Assembly: GCA_004380135.1 (NCBI GenBank)
Contig: QXCR01000008.1
Span: 434,001-498,000 of the forward strand
From: Stemphylium vesicarium
Taxonomy: Eukaryota > Ascomycota > Dothideomycetes > Pleosporales > Pleosporaceae
DNA: 64,000 bases
Reading direction: 5' to 3'
Part shown: one piece after another, positions 10,057 through 21,480 of the stretch
Layout: every line of letters starts with the position of its first letter
Numbering within the stretch: position 1 is the stretch's first letter
Program-made: the position numbers and the translations under genes
The notes under the pieces: model-generated
Seen by the model: only the letters and a program-made list of their open reading frames with translations
Told to the model about the DNA's origin: nothing
Databases searched by the model: none

Positions 10057-10791
10057 GCTATGAGCTCTTCGATGATGACTGCATCAGAAGGTGCTAGCAT
10101 GTGGCTATGATTTATGTCTTGTGCATGATTGCAGGTTTGGTGGATAGAAACGCAGCGTGTGCATTGCATGGCGTCGAACTGCCTAATACAAAAGCATGAA
10201 TAGAAACAAGTTAAAGAATACTAGCCAAATGCGACACGTTTTTAAAGAAGTATACAGTCGGCTGCATCATGACAAGTGTGTCTACAAAACACGGAGCCAT
10301 CAGGTATTGATTAGTCAAATGATCAGCATCGCTTCAATCGCCTACGCACGTGCAAGTCGGCTGCACACATATCACATTGCGCATATACTGCGCAGTGTTC
10401 GGCAATATATGCCCAAGGATCAGCGATGAGGCGTCTAGACATTGCGTCACCCGCAAGTTGTCCGGAACGATGATGCTTTCTGTCGTTTTCCTCGAACCAA
10501 TCACAGGGCCCGCAGTACGAAAACTGCCCCTTTAGTGTTAGCTTCAGGGCCGCGTGGGGAAACGTCGCAGCCGCACCTTACGAAACATTTGACCTAGAAT
10601 CCGACATTCTCGTTTTGTAGGCTTCAACAGCTGTATCCAGTCGTAGTCTGGTTCTTCTCTCTCTTATTCGGCGACCTCAACGTGTCGGCCCAACTCATCT
10701 CGCGCCGGACACTATCCGCTGTACCCACTAACGCCTGTGTGCTTCCAATACCGTATTCACCGTATAGAGGGAAGAGGCGGGAAGAGCTCGA
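10057..10791. other. Intergenic: NAA15 3' side and Zn2Cys6 promoter
   Basis: 735 bp with no recognised gene. The distal half is the likely promoter and 5' leader of the Zn2Cys6 factor. Nothing else stands out. Confidence 0.5.
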
Positions 10792-12546
10792 ATGGCGACT
10801 AGAAGGACGCATAACAAAACAAGGCTGGGGTGTCATCAATGCAAGCGACGAAGGATCAAAGTAAGTCTAGATTTCGGCATGTTTTGATGCATACGGGCGA
10901 TACGCTCAGAGTATACGGGATCATGTACCGGCACTGCGCCACATGTAGCGAGGGTGTGCGACTGGCGCCACAATAATTATAAGGCTGGGCGAGTATCAAC
11001 AAAACGATATGCGGTCCTCTTTTGTCCCATATCAGTTGCTGGAAGCTGACTTATGCAATAGTGTGATTGCAAGCACCCATCGTGTGCGAATTGTGACAAG
11101 AAGGGCGAGACATGCAGCTTCCTTGCGCTCGCACCCTCCTCGCGTCTTCTGACAAGTTCAACATCTCCAATTGCCACATCACAGCAAGACATTGTGTCTT
11201 TACCCACACCCGAGAAACCAGATTCTCAACCAATGCCTGTACATTCTCCGACAAATCTTGCAGCGTACAGTAATCAAGTTGCTCTCGCGACACAAACACC
11301 CCGTCAAACCGAAGTATTGGAAGATCCAGTTCTCGATAAATTCTCTTTCTCAGCACAATGCCCTTCCCATTGTACCTCCTTTCCGGAGATAACGATGCCG
11401 CCCTATTTGCGCTTAGATGATGCATGGAAGGATATCCGCGAGTTACTTCCATCACCGCTACAGGAACTCTTATGTCATTACGAATTCACGACTTCCCTAA
11501 CCCTCGCAAACGACGATCCAGCAAAAGCAGCATGGCAAGCATACATCCCAGAGATGGCGCAGGGGCATGAATTTTTGACGAACTGCGTACTCTCTGTCGC
11601 TTCACTGCATCTCGGTCGACTTTACGAAAGTAGAGAGGACAAAAAGAGGATGAATACTCTAGCAGCTGCACGAATGAACAAGGCTTTAACAAAGTATCGA
11701 GTAGAATTGGAGAATGTCACGGAGAAGAATGCTGCAGCACTTTTCGCTAGCTCGACATTTACAGCCGTGTACCTCTTCCGCACATCAGCCATCGACATTG
11801 AGAATCTCCGTGCTTCAATCCCACCTGATGTGACGACGCCGTCACCGGAAATAGTCGATAAGATGCTATCATGTGCATTGCGCACAATTTGGGGTCTTCG
11901 CGGTCCTCTTACAGTACTTCTTTCAGGATGGAACTGGGTTGTAGGAAGCAAGATGCATCCCGTCACCGCACGTGGATGGTGGCCAGAATACAACGTTTCC
12001 GTCACACCCCGTGCAGTCTTCGAAGACGAACGCCTGGAAGAAATTGAAAAGCTATGGATGGAAAGCGAAGAGCCTTTAAAACCGCACTGCGTCTACCTTT
12101 CGCAAGCACTTCTCTACCTACGCCAAACCTTCAATTTGATCAGTCAGTTGACCCTGCCTGGACGCTACCCTCCCATGACCGCGGTACCTTATTCCATCGA
12201 CGACACCACAATATCCACGCTCACAGACCGCGGCGCAATCTTCGTTTGGGCAACTCGCATACCGCGGGAGTTTATCGCTCTCATCGAGTCCAAGAACACT
12301 CACGCACTCGTCATTTTAGCACATTACGCCGTCCTCCCGGGAAGAGTCAGGAACGTGTGGTGGCTGGAAGGCCTCGGAGCAGACATCGTCACGGCTGTTG
12401 CGATGGCACTTGGCAGGGAGAACTGGGGCTTGATTGAGTGGCCAGCCAGCGTAGTAGGCGTGTATCTCGACAACGCGCTTGGAATGGGAAGAAGACAAGA
12501 CAAACTAGAAGGCAGTCCGTGTGAAATGCACATGGACGTGATTTGA
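10792..12546 (+). CDS. Zn2Cys6 transcription factor, Upc2-like family
   Basis: Two exons: 10792-10860 and 11062-12546, intron 201 nt (long for this window); 517 residues. The binuclear cluster spans residues 14-41 with spacing C-x2-C-x6-C-x6-C-x2-C-x6-C, and the intron falls exactly inside it, before the third cysteine. Basic residues KRRRIK sit between cysteines 2 and 3. One extra cysteine (C26, in CDCKHPSC) lies inside the cluster. A Ser/Thr/Pro-rich linker follows, then a helical region containing LQELLCHYEFTTSLTL that resembles the C-terminal domain of sterol-uptake-control (Upc2/Ecm22-like) proteins. It is expected to be a nuclear DNA-binding regulator. The target pathway is not evident, and no sterol or metabolite cluster is nearby. 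Family call is firm; the Upc2-like subgroup is moderate. Confidence 0.88.
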
Positions 12547-14880
12547 GGCGTCTCATCCGCCGCCGTTTTAGCAAATAATCCATCAAAGCTACACATTCAA
12601 TCTCAGTTCGCATCAAAGAGCCACGTGGATAGATCACGCCAGGCAGCGACATATCTTCACTCTCTCTCACCTTCTAAGCAGCAAACCCACGTCCATCATT
12701 TCCCCCTCCCACAAACACAAGTCTCCCCATCCAATCGCCTCCCCCACCGAACACCACCAGCGCGCCACCCTTTTCCACTTTTCCAAATCACACGCCCGCA
12801 AGCCCCAGCTCGCTGTTCTCCGATAGCACAACATATGCAAGCGAACAGAACACGCCGCCCCGCTATCTGCGTTACCAACCACCACCGCCGCCGCCGACCT
12901 CGCCAGCAGCATATCCCAGCCCTCTCTTTTTTGGCATCTTTTCTCCGTGTACAACCCATCTCGAACGCGCTAAGAAGGGCGCAAACCTCGTGGACTATGC
13001 TGTGCGAGGGAGAGCCCACTATCTTGGGAGCTTGCGGGGGATGCACGACATGATGACTGTGTGTGTGAGGCTTGATGTTGTGCGAGGAGCTAGAATGGTG
13101 GTGGAAGCGAGGAGGGGTGCGTGTGTATGTGCGTGATGGGGTTATGCGACTTGATCCGCGGAAGTGAGGATCGTGCGAATGACTGGTTTGCGGGATTTGG
13201 TGGGAACGGGGTGGACTGGGTTGAGGGGGTCGGTTAGAGACATCGTGTGCGTGTGTGGTTATCTGGGATGTATGGTAGACTTGGAAGGGAGGGGGCTTGG
13301 GTATGTTATATCATTTGGGGTGATTAGGTGGGATGTACGTGGTTGCGATACGGTATTGCCTTTGGGAGAGCCACGTGGGCTTGTAGTTGATTCAAGTGAC
13401 ATGGTGTTTTTAAACACTCTCCAAGACGGACGAAAATGGTTCCATCACACTACTCGGGCTGCAGAGAAATTAAGCAGGAAGAACTTGTTCAGCGAAAACC
13501 CTAGAAGAAGTCTGCTGTGACAGTGAAGGAATAGAAGGCGTCGCACAAACTACAACCCATATTTCAGCTTCAGTGAACAAAAACCACACCTTGTGTTTTC
13601 CACACAACCACCAAAATAACCAAAACAGCTACATCATATTGGGCCTCCATCTTCATAGCAGCACATCCCCAACTCCTCCAAAAAAAAACGCTCTCTCACA
13701 ATTAGCCCCGCATGACCCCTCAGCCCCGAAAAAAGCAAAACAGTCAAAAGAGGGGTCCAGAGATAAAAATGGAACTGCACTCAAAGCCCAGATCACGCAC
13801 TCAAAGCCCACCATGATCTCAGAACTGCGCAAAAAAAGCCAGTCTCACAGCCCCAGCCTACACACCCCACATCCGCAGCGCAAAAAAACAAGTCGCATAA
13901 GCCCCTCCCATACATGCACGGACATTGGGCTTGGGGGGGGGGGGGTGGGGGGGGGGATGTTGGAGCGGATTCGAGGTTTTCCGCTCAGGCGACCACACCT
14001 GGCCCCAGTCCACGTGTACGTGTCTTGCGGGTTAGGGGGAAGGGCGTAGAAAGGACGACGTGCGGAAATGATTGGAGCAATGCGATTGGCGTGTGTGATT
14101 GGATACGAAAAGTCTCCGTTCTGCGGGGCGTAAGTTGGCGAGGAAGAAGGGAAAAGTCTCCGGGGTGAGTGAGGCTCGCGCGTGCGTGATGTGAGAAGGG
14201 AGGAAGGAATGAAGGGGGGTTAATCGCGTGGCGTTCGATCCGACTTGGTACTTGCCACTGTGATAACTGCTTGCTATCTCTGCTACTATTCACGGTAACT
14301 CTTCTGGCTACAGCGTAACCGCTGGGGCGTAATTTAGGCTACCTACACTGTTTACAAATCCGCACTGTAGTCCCACCCCCCGTTTTGCGAACAAGAGTAT
14401 TCGCCATGTTTCTCTTTTCCCTAGTGATGAAAATGTTTCTGCGTTAAGACTTGTATTAAGAGACTAGGATAGCCAGGCTAATTAGCGGTTGTGAGCTGGT
14501 TTATCGTTTTTTTTTTACGTGGAATGAGAAGTGGCGTGTATGTATGCGTGTAGGTGTTTTCCGTGGATAGGTTTGAGATGAAATGAGGGAAACGAAGAGG
14601 CCAGTGAATCTGTGGGGCAAAATAAACCGGAGATGATTGAGGGCTAATCTTTTTGATGCTTGACTGGAAGGAGAAGTGGGGTCTGGGCGATATCGTGTGT
14701 GTGGATATGATTGGAGATGCATTGGCTGGACGAAAGCAAGACGGGATAGACAAAAAAACAGCACAGGTCTTTTCTGGTTGGTACGGAGGTAGGCGGATTA
14801 TAATCCTCTATCAATACTATCATTATTATTACTGCTTCTGCATCAAATCAAATCAACTTAGTGAGGACATGAACTGAGAC
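12547..14880. other. Gene-free low-complexity stretch
   Basis: Pyrimidine-rich and C/A-rich DNA on the plus strand (about 12640-12960 and 13560-13920), then a G-run and G/T-rich DNA. This composition is like long untranslated leaders or 3' regions. ORFs of 142 codons (12625-13053) and 158 codons (13573-14049) are compositionally driven and show no domain. I support no protein gene here. Confidence 0.5.
13933..13956 (+). repeat. G13-T-G10 homopolymer tract
   Basis: Twenty-three guanines interrupted by a single T. It can form G-quadruplexes on the plus strand and is the longest of several G/C runs in the window. Confidence 0.9.
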
Positions 14881-15293
14881 TTTGCGACTACGCTCCTGGA
14901 CGCTTTTGATAGACGGGGTTTGTCTACCTACCACAACCTCGTTTTCCGCTACTGTTTACCGAAGTCTGTGACTGCTCTGAGCCGGCACGGGACTTGTTAT
15001 CGATACCACATCAGGCGCGAAATAAACAAAGCGTCCTTCTAGAAGAATGCGACGAACTTCTGTCACTTCCATCGCGTTGACGGAAAAGGCGTGGAGGCTG
15101 GGCTACGTAGCATCAGCTAAACTTTGTAGACCCGAAGACACGAAATTGCGCGCGCCATGACATCGCGCAGTATGTGTTTCTGCAGCGTAGCAATGACACC
15201 TCCTCCCAAAACCACTTGCTGCCCGTGCAGTCGTAACGTTTGGTGGCTTGCTGTCAAGTTACAGACAGCCAATTTCCGCCCATTAGCACGACC

Positions 15294-15306
15294 TTCTAGA
15301 AGATTC
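15294..15306 (+). promoter_or_regulatory. Heat-shock-element-like site
   Basis: TTCTAGAAGATTC fits the three-unit heat shock element pattern TTCnnGAAnnTTC exactly. A second TTCTAGAA palindrome followed by GAATG lies at 15037-15044, about 250 bp upstream. No protein gene follows, so function is unproven. Confidence 0.35.
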
Positions 15307-15899
15307 TAGTCTGAAATCATTGTTGAAAGCGAAAAGCACAATCCAACGCGTGAAGTATCCAACGACAGCTGCGACGTTAGCTCGCTGTAAGGCGCTTTGG
15401 GCGAAGAGGGTGAAGCGAACCAAAGGAGAGCGGCCAGCCCTACGTTGATTGCTAACGTTGAAGCTTGGGGTGCGTGCACCGCAGCCACCGTCACAGCCAC
15501 GCTACGGTTTCGAGCCATGTGTGCTGTTTCGGATCTTCGCAGGCAAGTCCGCTAGTCATTTCTGACGGCGCCGTTTTTCTCGCGATGCACACAGGCACCG
15601 GCACAGGCTGAGCGCTCAAAGCAGAAAGAACAGAAAAGATGTGCTGCTGGCGTTCCCTAACTAGGTCGCCAAATAGCGCGAACAAGATGACTCCAATATT
15701 CTCCGGCCCGTTTTGCTGGAGGTCGGTCCCCCTCCCCAAAAAACTACTCCAACAAAACTCCCCATTCAGACTAGCGGAGCTGGGGCTATAACCTCAACGT
15801 TGAGTTTCTTCGTCGGCCCCCCAAACCCATTTTGCCAAGGCTTTGCTCTTTTGCTAGACGGTCTTCGCAAAGGCGCAGCGTATCAAGGGCCAAGACATG

Positions 15900-16064
15900 C
15901 AATCCTTCTGCAGCCTCACCCTACATTCTTCGCCCGTCCGCCAGCGAAATTCCCACCAACCAAACTTAATTCACATTCGTCGTAATTTCATCTCTCAAGG
16001 CTTCTAGCCGCCCGCAACGCGCCACGATCGCAATGTGTTGGTTGACGCGGCCGCCAGCCCACCG
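15900..16064 (+). other. Candidate leader exon of an unidentified transcript
   Basis: A pyrimidine-rich leader-like stretch (about 15900-16015) leads into an ATG at 16033. Eleven codons later a strong donor GTGAGT begins at 16065, and the unspliced frame stops on the TGA inside that donor. This is the arrangement of a first exon, or of a short upstream ORF in a spliced RNA. I could not identify a matching downstream exon. Confidence 0.25.
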
Positions 16065-17829
16065 GTGAGTACTCCGCCGTCTCCCAAGGTTTCGATTGCC
16101 GTCCAAACGGTGTGAGCCAGGCGCACGGGTGTTGCTTGTGTGTGAGTGTGTTGCTGCCCACCGCATTTTCTTAATCGGAGCGAAAGACAGGAGGAAAGAA
16201 GATCCAAGTCGGAGCGATTGTTATTTAGCTTGGCTGCGGAGAGGGGCAGTACCTAGGTACGGCAGTTGTTTTGGGGTTGGTGAGTCGAGTTAGCCTCGCG
16301 ATCGCTGCTCCTGTTGATCAGATCTGATTAGCACCCGGCATGTCTACGTGTACCTTTGAGTCCGTGGTCGACTTTTCGGTGTCGTGGAAAACGCCGCAGG
16401 GACGGTACGGCCGGAGCAAATCGCACGGAAGGGCCGGATTTGCGCTGCACGACTCGGGACACCCGGCGCCGTTGATCGTGTGCCAGTTTGAGGGCGATTG
16501 ACAGACAATCGGAACTCGGTCCTGTGTGTTGCGCCGAAATATACGGGCGGCGGTTGAGATAGGGAAGGAAAGGAGGTGTCACCAGGTCGTCCTGGCTTCA
16601 GGTATAGGGGGCTTCCGTGGAGTTTCACGGGTAGATTCCTGGGGCAGGGTACGTTGTACGTTGGCTTTTGCGCTTTCCGCCAACTGCCTTGAGTACGTGT
16701 GCGCTGTGTGCGCGTGCCCATTGGGCATGGGTGTTGCGTATTCGAGGGAAGTTGAGGTGAGTTGAGATCCGGTGCATCCGCAGAGCTGTGCCGGAAGTCG
16801 AGGGAATTCGCAAGCATGCGCGGCTCGTTCAGACCTTTTTGGACCTTTTTCTACAACACGATAGTTTGGTGTTTTACTTGTAAGACGTGAGATCAGGGAC
16901 AAGTGTGAAGGGGACCTGTCAGATTGCCCGCCGCTGGCTCACACCCCGCGTGGAGGGATCGCATAAATCCTTCTCAGCCCTACAACGTTCGCGACCGTCA
17001 GATCAGTAAGCCCTTGCGCGAGCAACCGTCGGTGGAGTTGGTGGTAGTTCCCCCCCGTAAATCAATCGCTTCGGCGCAATTTGAGTGCTGACCAACCACT
17101 CATACGTGCCAACGTGGGAAAAATCCGGGGTAATAAAACGCCTTCTGTAACAGCAAAGGGGGGGTTCTAGTTAGAGGATTGTACGAGGGATTTCCAATCC
17201 AGAAGCCTCCTTTCTGAGAGCCCAACTTGGCGGGTTGCATACGTATGGCAAACAGATGAAAGGGCCTTGTCGGATCCGACAAACTGTAACCCTCCGTCCG
17301 GGCTCCGGCGGCCCTGCATTAAGTGCGAGACTGTGACCACAAATCGCCGACTACCTAGCCCTGTGCTTGGGCTCTGGCTTGTACCAAGACGATTCCGCCG
17401 GGGAATTCGACACTTTGCTTGTTTGGGAAAGCGTTGCGGCCGTTCTCTGCATTGGCCCCAAAGGGTTAAGCGTTCTTTGCCCATAGACCCCCTGTTGCTG
17501 ATTCACTATTCGCTGGCTCGTTTGCACGTCAACACACTGGTTAGTGTGGGAGCGCAAGGCTGAATTACCAAGTACTAAGTGGATTCAAAACATGCCACAT
17601 TAATTCCTTCCGCAATCAACGGTGCCGCACCTTGTCTCTGCGCTACAGGCGACATAACGTTTAGTCTGATGTAGAAACTCTATCGTGCGGTTTTGCGATC
17701 GAGATTAACGGCCAAGATGAAGCCAAAAGGGCGTGATTACCGACAGAACGACCGTTGGCGGTCAAAGCAGAGGGATGGACAGAGTGCTTAGCGGCCTGCG
17801 ATAGTTACCGGCGCTAGGGGATCCTGTCA

Positions 17830-17851
17830 AAGCTCCCGTTTTAGGGAGCTT
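17830..17851. repeat. Perfect 8-bp inverted repeat
   Basis: AAGCTCCC and GGGAGCTT flank a 6-base loop (GTTTTA). A stable small hairpin, isolated in the gene desert; no known function. Confidence 0.6.
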
Positions 17852-20800
17852 CTGCAGCTTGTTTGTTACGTTTGGCGAGCCACGCGCTCTGGTCACCAAA
17901 GACAAGGGAAGCATACCACTTGTAGGCGGTGCAAGAGCCCGAGTAGAATGTGGAGCTGTCTTGGTTCGCGCGATAGGTGGCGCAGATGTTTCCATGACCT
18001 TGTCCGAACGCATGCTGCGAAACGCGTCTCTATCGCGAGATATGCTGGGGTAATGGGGGAGCCCTCTAGTTGCACTGGTCGCCTGCAACGCTCAGGCGTT
18101 GTCAATGGCCTCTGAGCGCTACTTACGTGGCCAGGAATAACCTCGCAAACAAGACACGGTTGGACCCGCGAAGGATGCCTGTGCCACTGTCTCGTTTCAT
18201 ACCAGCTTCTGCTCGCGCGCCCAGCTAGCCGTACCGGAGGCAACTCCGTGCCGCGTCGCCCTCGCACCTGCACGTGACGGATAACCGGTCACCGAGTGCC
18301 CGCCCGCAGACGTTATCGTGATTTTGCCTAGAACTCTTCTGGCATGTTTCGCGCGGCAGAGGACTGTAGAGCGAAATGCGATCCACAACCCCATCATGAG
18401 GCTTCGTGGCGCGGTCTGCGCCCCGATTGACCCGTTGGCACATTTCTTGGTACCTAGGTCGTGATGTGCTCATGTAATGCATGCGAGCATGAGCAGGCAT
18501 TTCGCTGTATCATTCAAATGCGAGTTATACTTGCGTTGTGTGCGTCATTGCGCAGTCACAGCCCCACGAGTAGAGGCTGAAATCCACGAGGCGTCGATTT
18601 CGCAGCATGCTTCCGGATCAGGAAGCTTGCTCTTGCAGTGTGGGATTTGTTCTCTGAGCCGGTTGCGTCACCTTTGATTGTACTGCTTCTCACGGGATTA
18701 GAAAGCGAGCCTGTCGCGACGAGCAACTTGGTTGGCTGAGTTTTGATTTCCATTTTGGGTATCCAAGTTATTGTTGTTACGCTGCAGACACGTATGGTTG
18801 CATCGGTGGGAAGCCTCATGACCAGTGGTTGCGAGATAGGCGCAATCGTACGGCTGCCAATGGCTGAGAGAAGACGGGTGATGGTATAGCAAGTCGGAGC
18901 TTCGAGTGTTGGTTCAAGCTTGTGACAACCATCGGACGATCCGGTGACTTGGATGCTTCGGAAGCGTCTGGGGGAACCGCGGGGTAGGCGGCATGAGTAA
19001 TATTGAGTGATCGGCCTGCTTAGTGTTTGTAAAACTCGTCCCGGTTTGCTTCTATCAGTAAAGCGCGTACTTTCTTCGTAAACTATGCGACCAAGGGCAC
19101 ATTAGAATGGCCTTTGATCTATTTACATGCCCTGGGGCCTGCCTTCGGAGTCGTCATGCTGCAGCTCGGCGACCGCCGGAGTGCAACGGAAGATCAACAA
19201 TGCAGGCCTGTGGGAAGCTTTCTGTGAGGGGCAGCCATCGTTTTGCTTTCAAATCAACCCTCCAGATGTCTTTGGTAGGGAGTTCGGGGGTCGGGGAGCT
19301 GGAAGACCATGCTGCGGACTTAAGAAGGAGACGCGGTCGGCTTGATACATGTGACAGCGCAATGTCGTGGTGCGGTGACACACCCAGTACGGAAACACGA
19401 GAGCCTTTCTCGAAGCCCTGGAGCGACCTTCAGGTGTGCTTTGTACTGCGCAGCGTTCCGATAAAGGCAAGAGCTTGTCATGAACATCAAAAGTAGCGAG
19501 ATACCTCAGGCCACGTTGAAATCGCGTATGCAACTGCATTGCTGAGCAATACTTCCCAGGATGTTCTAAATGCTCTGCTGCTTTGTCAGGGTCGGAGGAA
19601 TTTGGCGTGCGCAGCCCTGTACAGCAAGCTACCATCTTCAGCCCTATCGTTGCCCCCCACCATGCGCGCCTTCTAGCAGAGCGCGGATGACATCCGTACC
19701 CAACTTGGATGCATTACAAGCTGATTAATTCGCCTAGAGATTTGGACAACACTACCGCTGCGACTAGAATTCGCGGTGGCGTCCAATCGAATTCGAAACC
19801 GCGATAGCTGATCATTACGGGCCTCAAGTGTTGCGCCCTTTGTGCACCTTAACCACCGGAACGGAGTAACGATCGTTACTAGGATTTTAGACGCTCAACT
19901 CGCGCTTGCAATAGGACTGTTTGCGCGAGACGGAAATAAGGACAAGTTACTCCAATGCCGTTGCGTGCGATGAATCAGCAGTCTGGACCTATCCAGTGGG
20001 GGGCGTGCATTAGCAGGTATGGGTATTTGGCCTATTCTATACCATAATCGCGTGTTTGCGGTGACGTTCCTGCATGGGTATTGAGAAGCGGAGTTCCGTT
20101 TGCTGATCATGGGTTGATGGCCATGTGCGCTAAGGACATGGTAACTTGATGACTCGAAAGAAGACCCGTAGGCGGCAGCCACTGCCGATGCAAACCACGC
20201 GGCAAAGCGCTATGTCATTCTTCGGCGTCCCCCGGACCACTTCCGCTCGTCAAAAGATACGCAAAGAATGCCAGAACCATGATCAGCATCTGCACATCAC
20301 GTCGGCCTGCAAGTTGGTGGATCAGTCTGTCGGAAGGGACTTGTCCACGCAGAATGCAGATTTACCGCACCTCGTACTGTTTCCATCAAATCTGCGCCGT
20401 GTCAGTGTTAGTCATATCGTCCGTCGCACAAGTTTTCGCCCGAGCGCTTCGGAGTCATGGCGCTGGCGCAATGAGAGCTTGAACGGTGGCTTCGAAGGAT
20501 TGTTCTGGGATCTTACCGTTCCCGCAAGAACGGCGGAACTATCAGGAACGGTAAGTCTCCTACTAGGCATACGAGCGGCATCATACCTCGACGGCCATTG
20601 AGCCAAACAAGTCAATTTGTGGATTCCCTGGCGTCGAGCGCACTCAATGCTGTATAACTACCCGGTGTAGAAAAGGCGGTTAGTCATGCAGCCTCAAACA
20701 TCTGCAGATAAACCCACTGGAAGAGATTGATGCGCGATGCTGTGCCTCAACCGCGCTACAGCTGCTGATTGGATATACTCTCCAGAGTGACGACCTGAAA

Positions 20801-21457
20801 CGGTATGTTGCGGCTGATCCAGCCCTCCGTATGGATTCTGCCTCGAGCTGCAGGATGACAGAAGCAAAAGCGTGATTTGATTTTCCAGGTTGTTTTGCGA
20901 AAGATCGAGGGCCGAGACACGCTCTTGCCAGACTGCCACGAGGACTGACACCCCGTGCGGGTGCACTGCGTTGGCGAGCGTCCGTGTGCTAGGCAACCAA
21001 TAATTATCGGTAAACCCCATGCTGGGTAATTGCCATGGGCGCTTGGGTATACACGAAGGCTCTAAGCGAACACGCTCAATTCTGCGGAATGCGCGACTAA
21101 TGTGGACTTGGCCTTCTTACCCTCCTCAAGATTTGGAAAGGATGGTCCGTCTCGTTTGCGGCTTCAGTATTGTGTAGGCAAAGTAGCGGTAGGCGTTCCC
21201 AATGCACTGGTCGTGCCCTGTTACCGGTTACGCCTTGCAGCCGGTGAAGTAGATACTGTGCGAGGCTGGCCCATATACGGACGTACGCAGCTACCCCTCA
21301 CCAAGCTTCGGTGTACTCGATGGACGGCAGTTGTCTTAGACCTTGGCCCGGGTGCTACAACAGATATCCAGCACTATCGCGGTGTACACCAGGAGGGGTT
21401 CACGCGTCGCATGATACGCTTGACTTAGGATGGCGTTTCAGATGCTGGGTTGTATGC

Positions 21458-21480
21458 GCTGTAGGGCTGTAGGGCTGTAT
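21458..21480 (+). repeat. Short tandem repeat of GCTGTAGGG
   Basis: About 2.5 copies of a 9-base unit. Minor feature within the gene desert. Confidence 0.6.

Noticed and set aside
12625..13053. 142-codon plus-strand ORF after the Zn2Cys6 gene
   Set aside because: Composition (His, Pro, Arg, Ser) follows the local C/A-rich DNA; no recognisable domain.
13573..14049. 158-codon plus-strand ORF
   Set aside because: Low-complexity Lys/Ser/Pro sequence running into the poly-G tract; almost certainly not coding.
17831..17851. Stem-loop considered as a terminator
   Set aside because: Bacterial-type terminators are not expected in a fungal nuclear genome, and no gene ends here.
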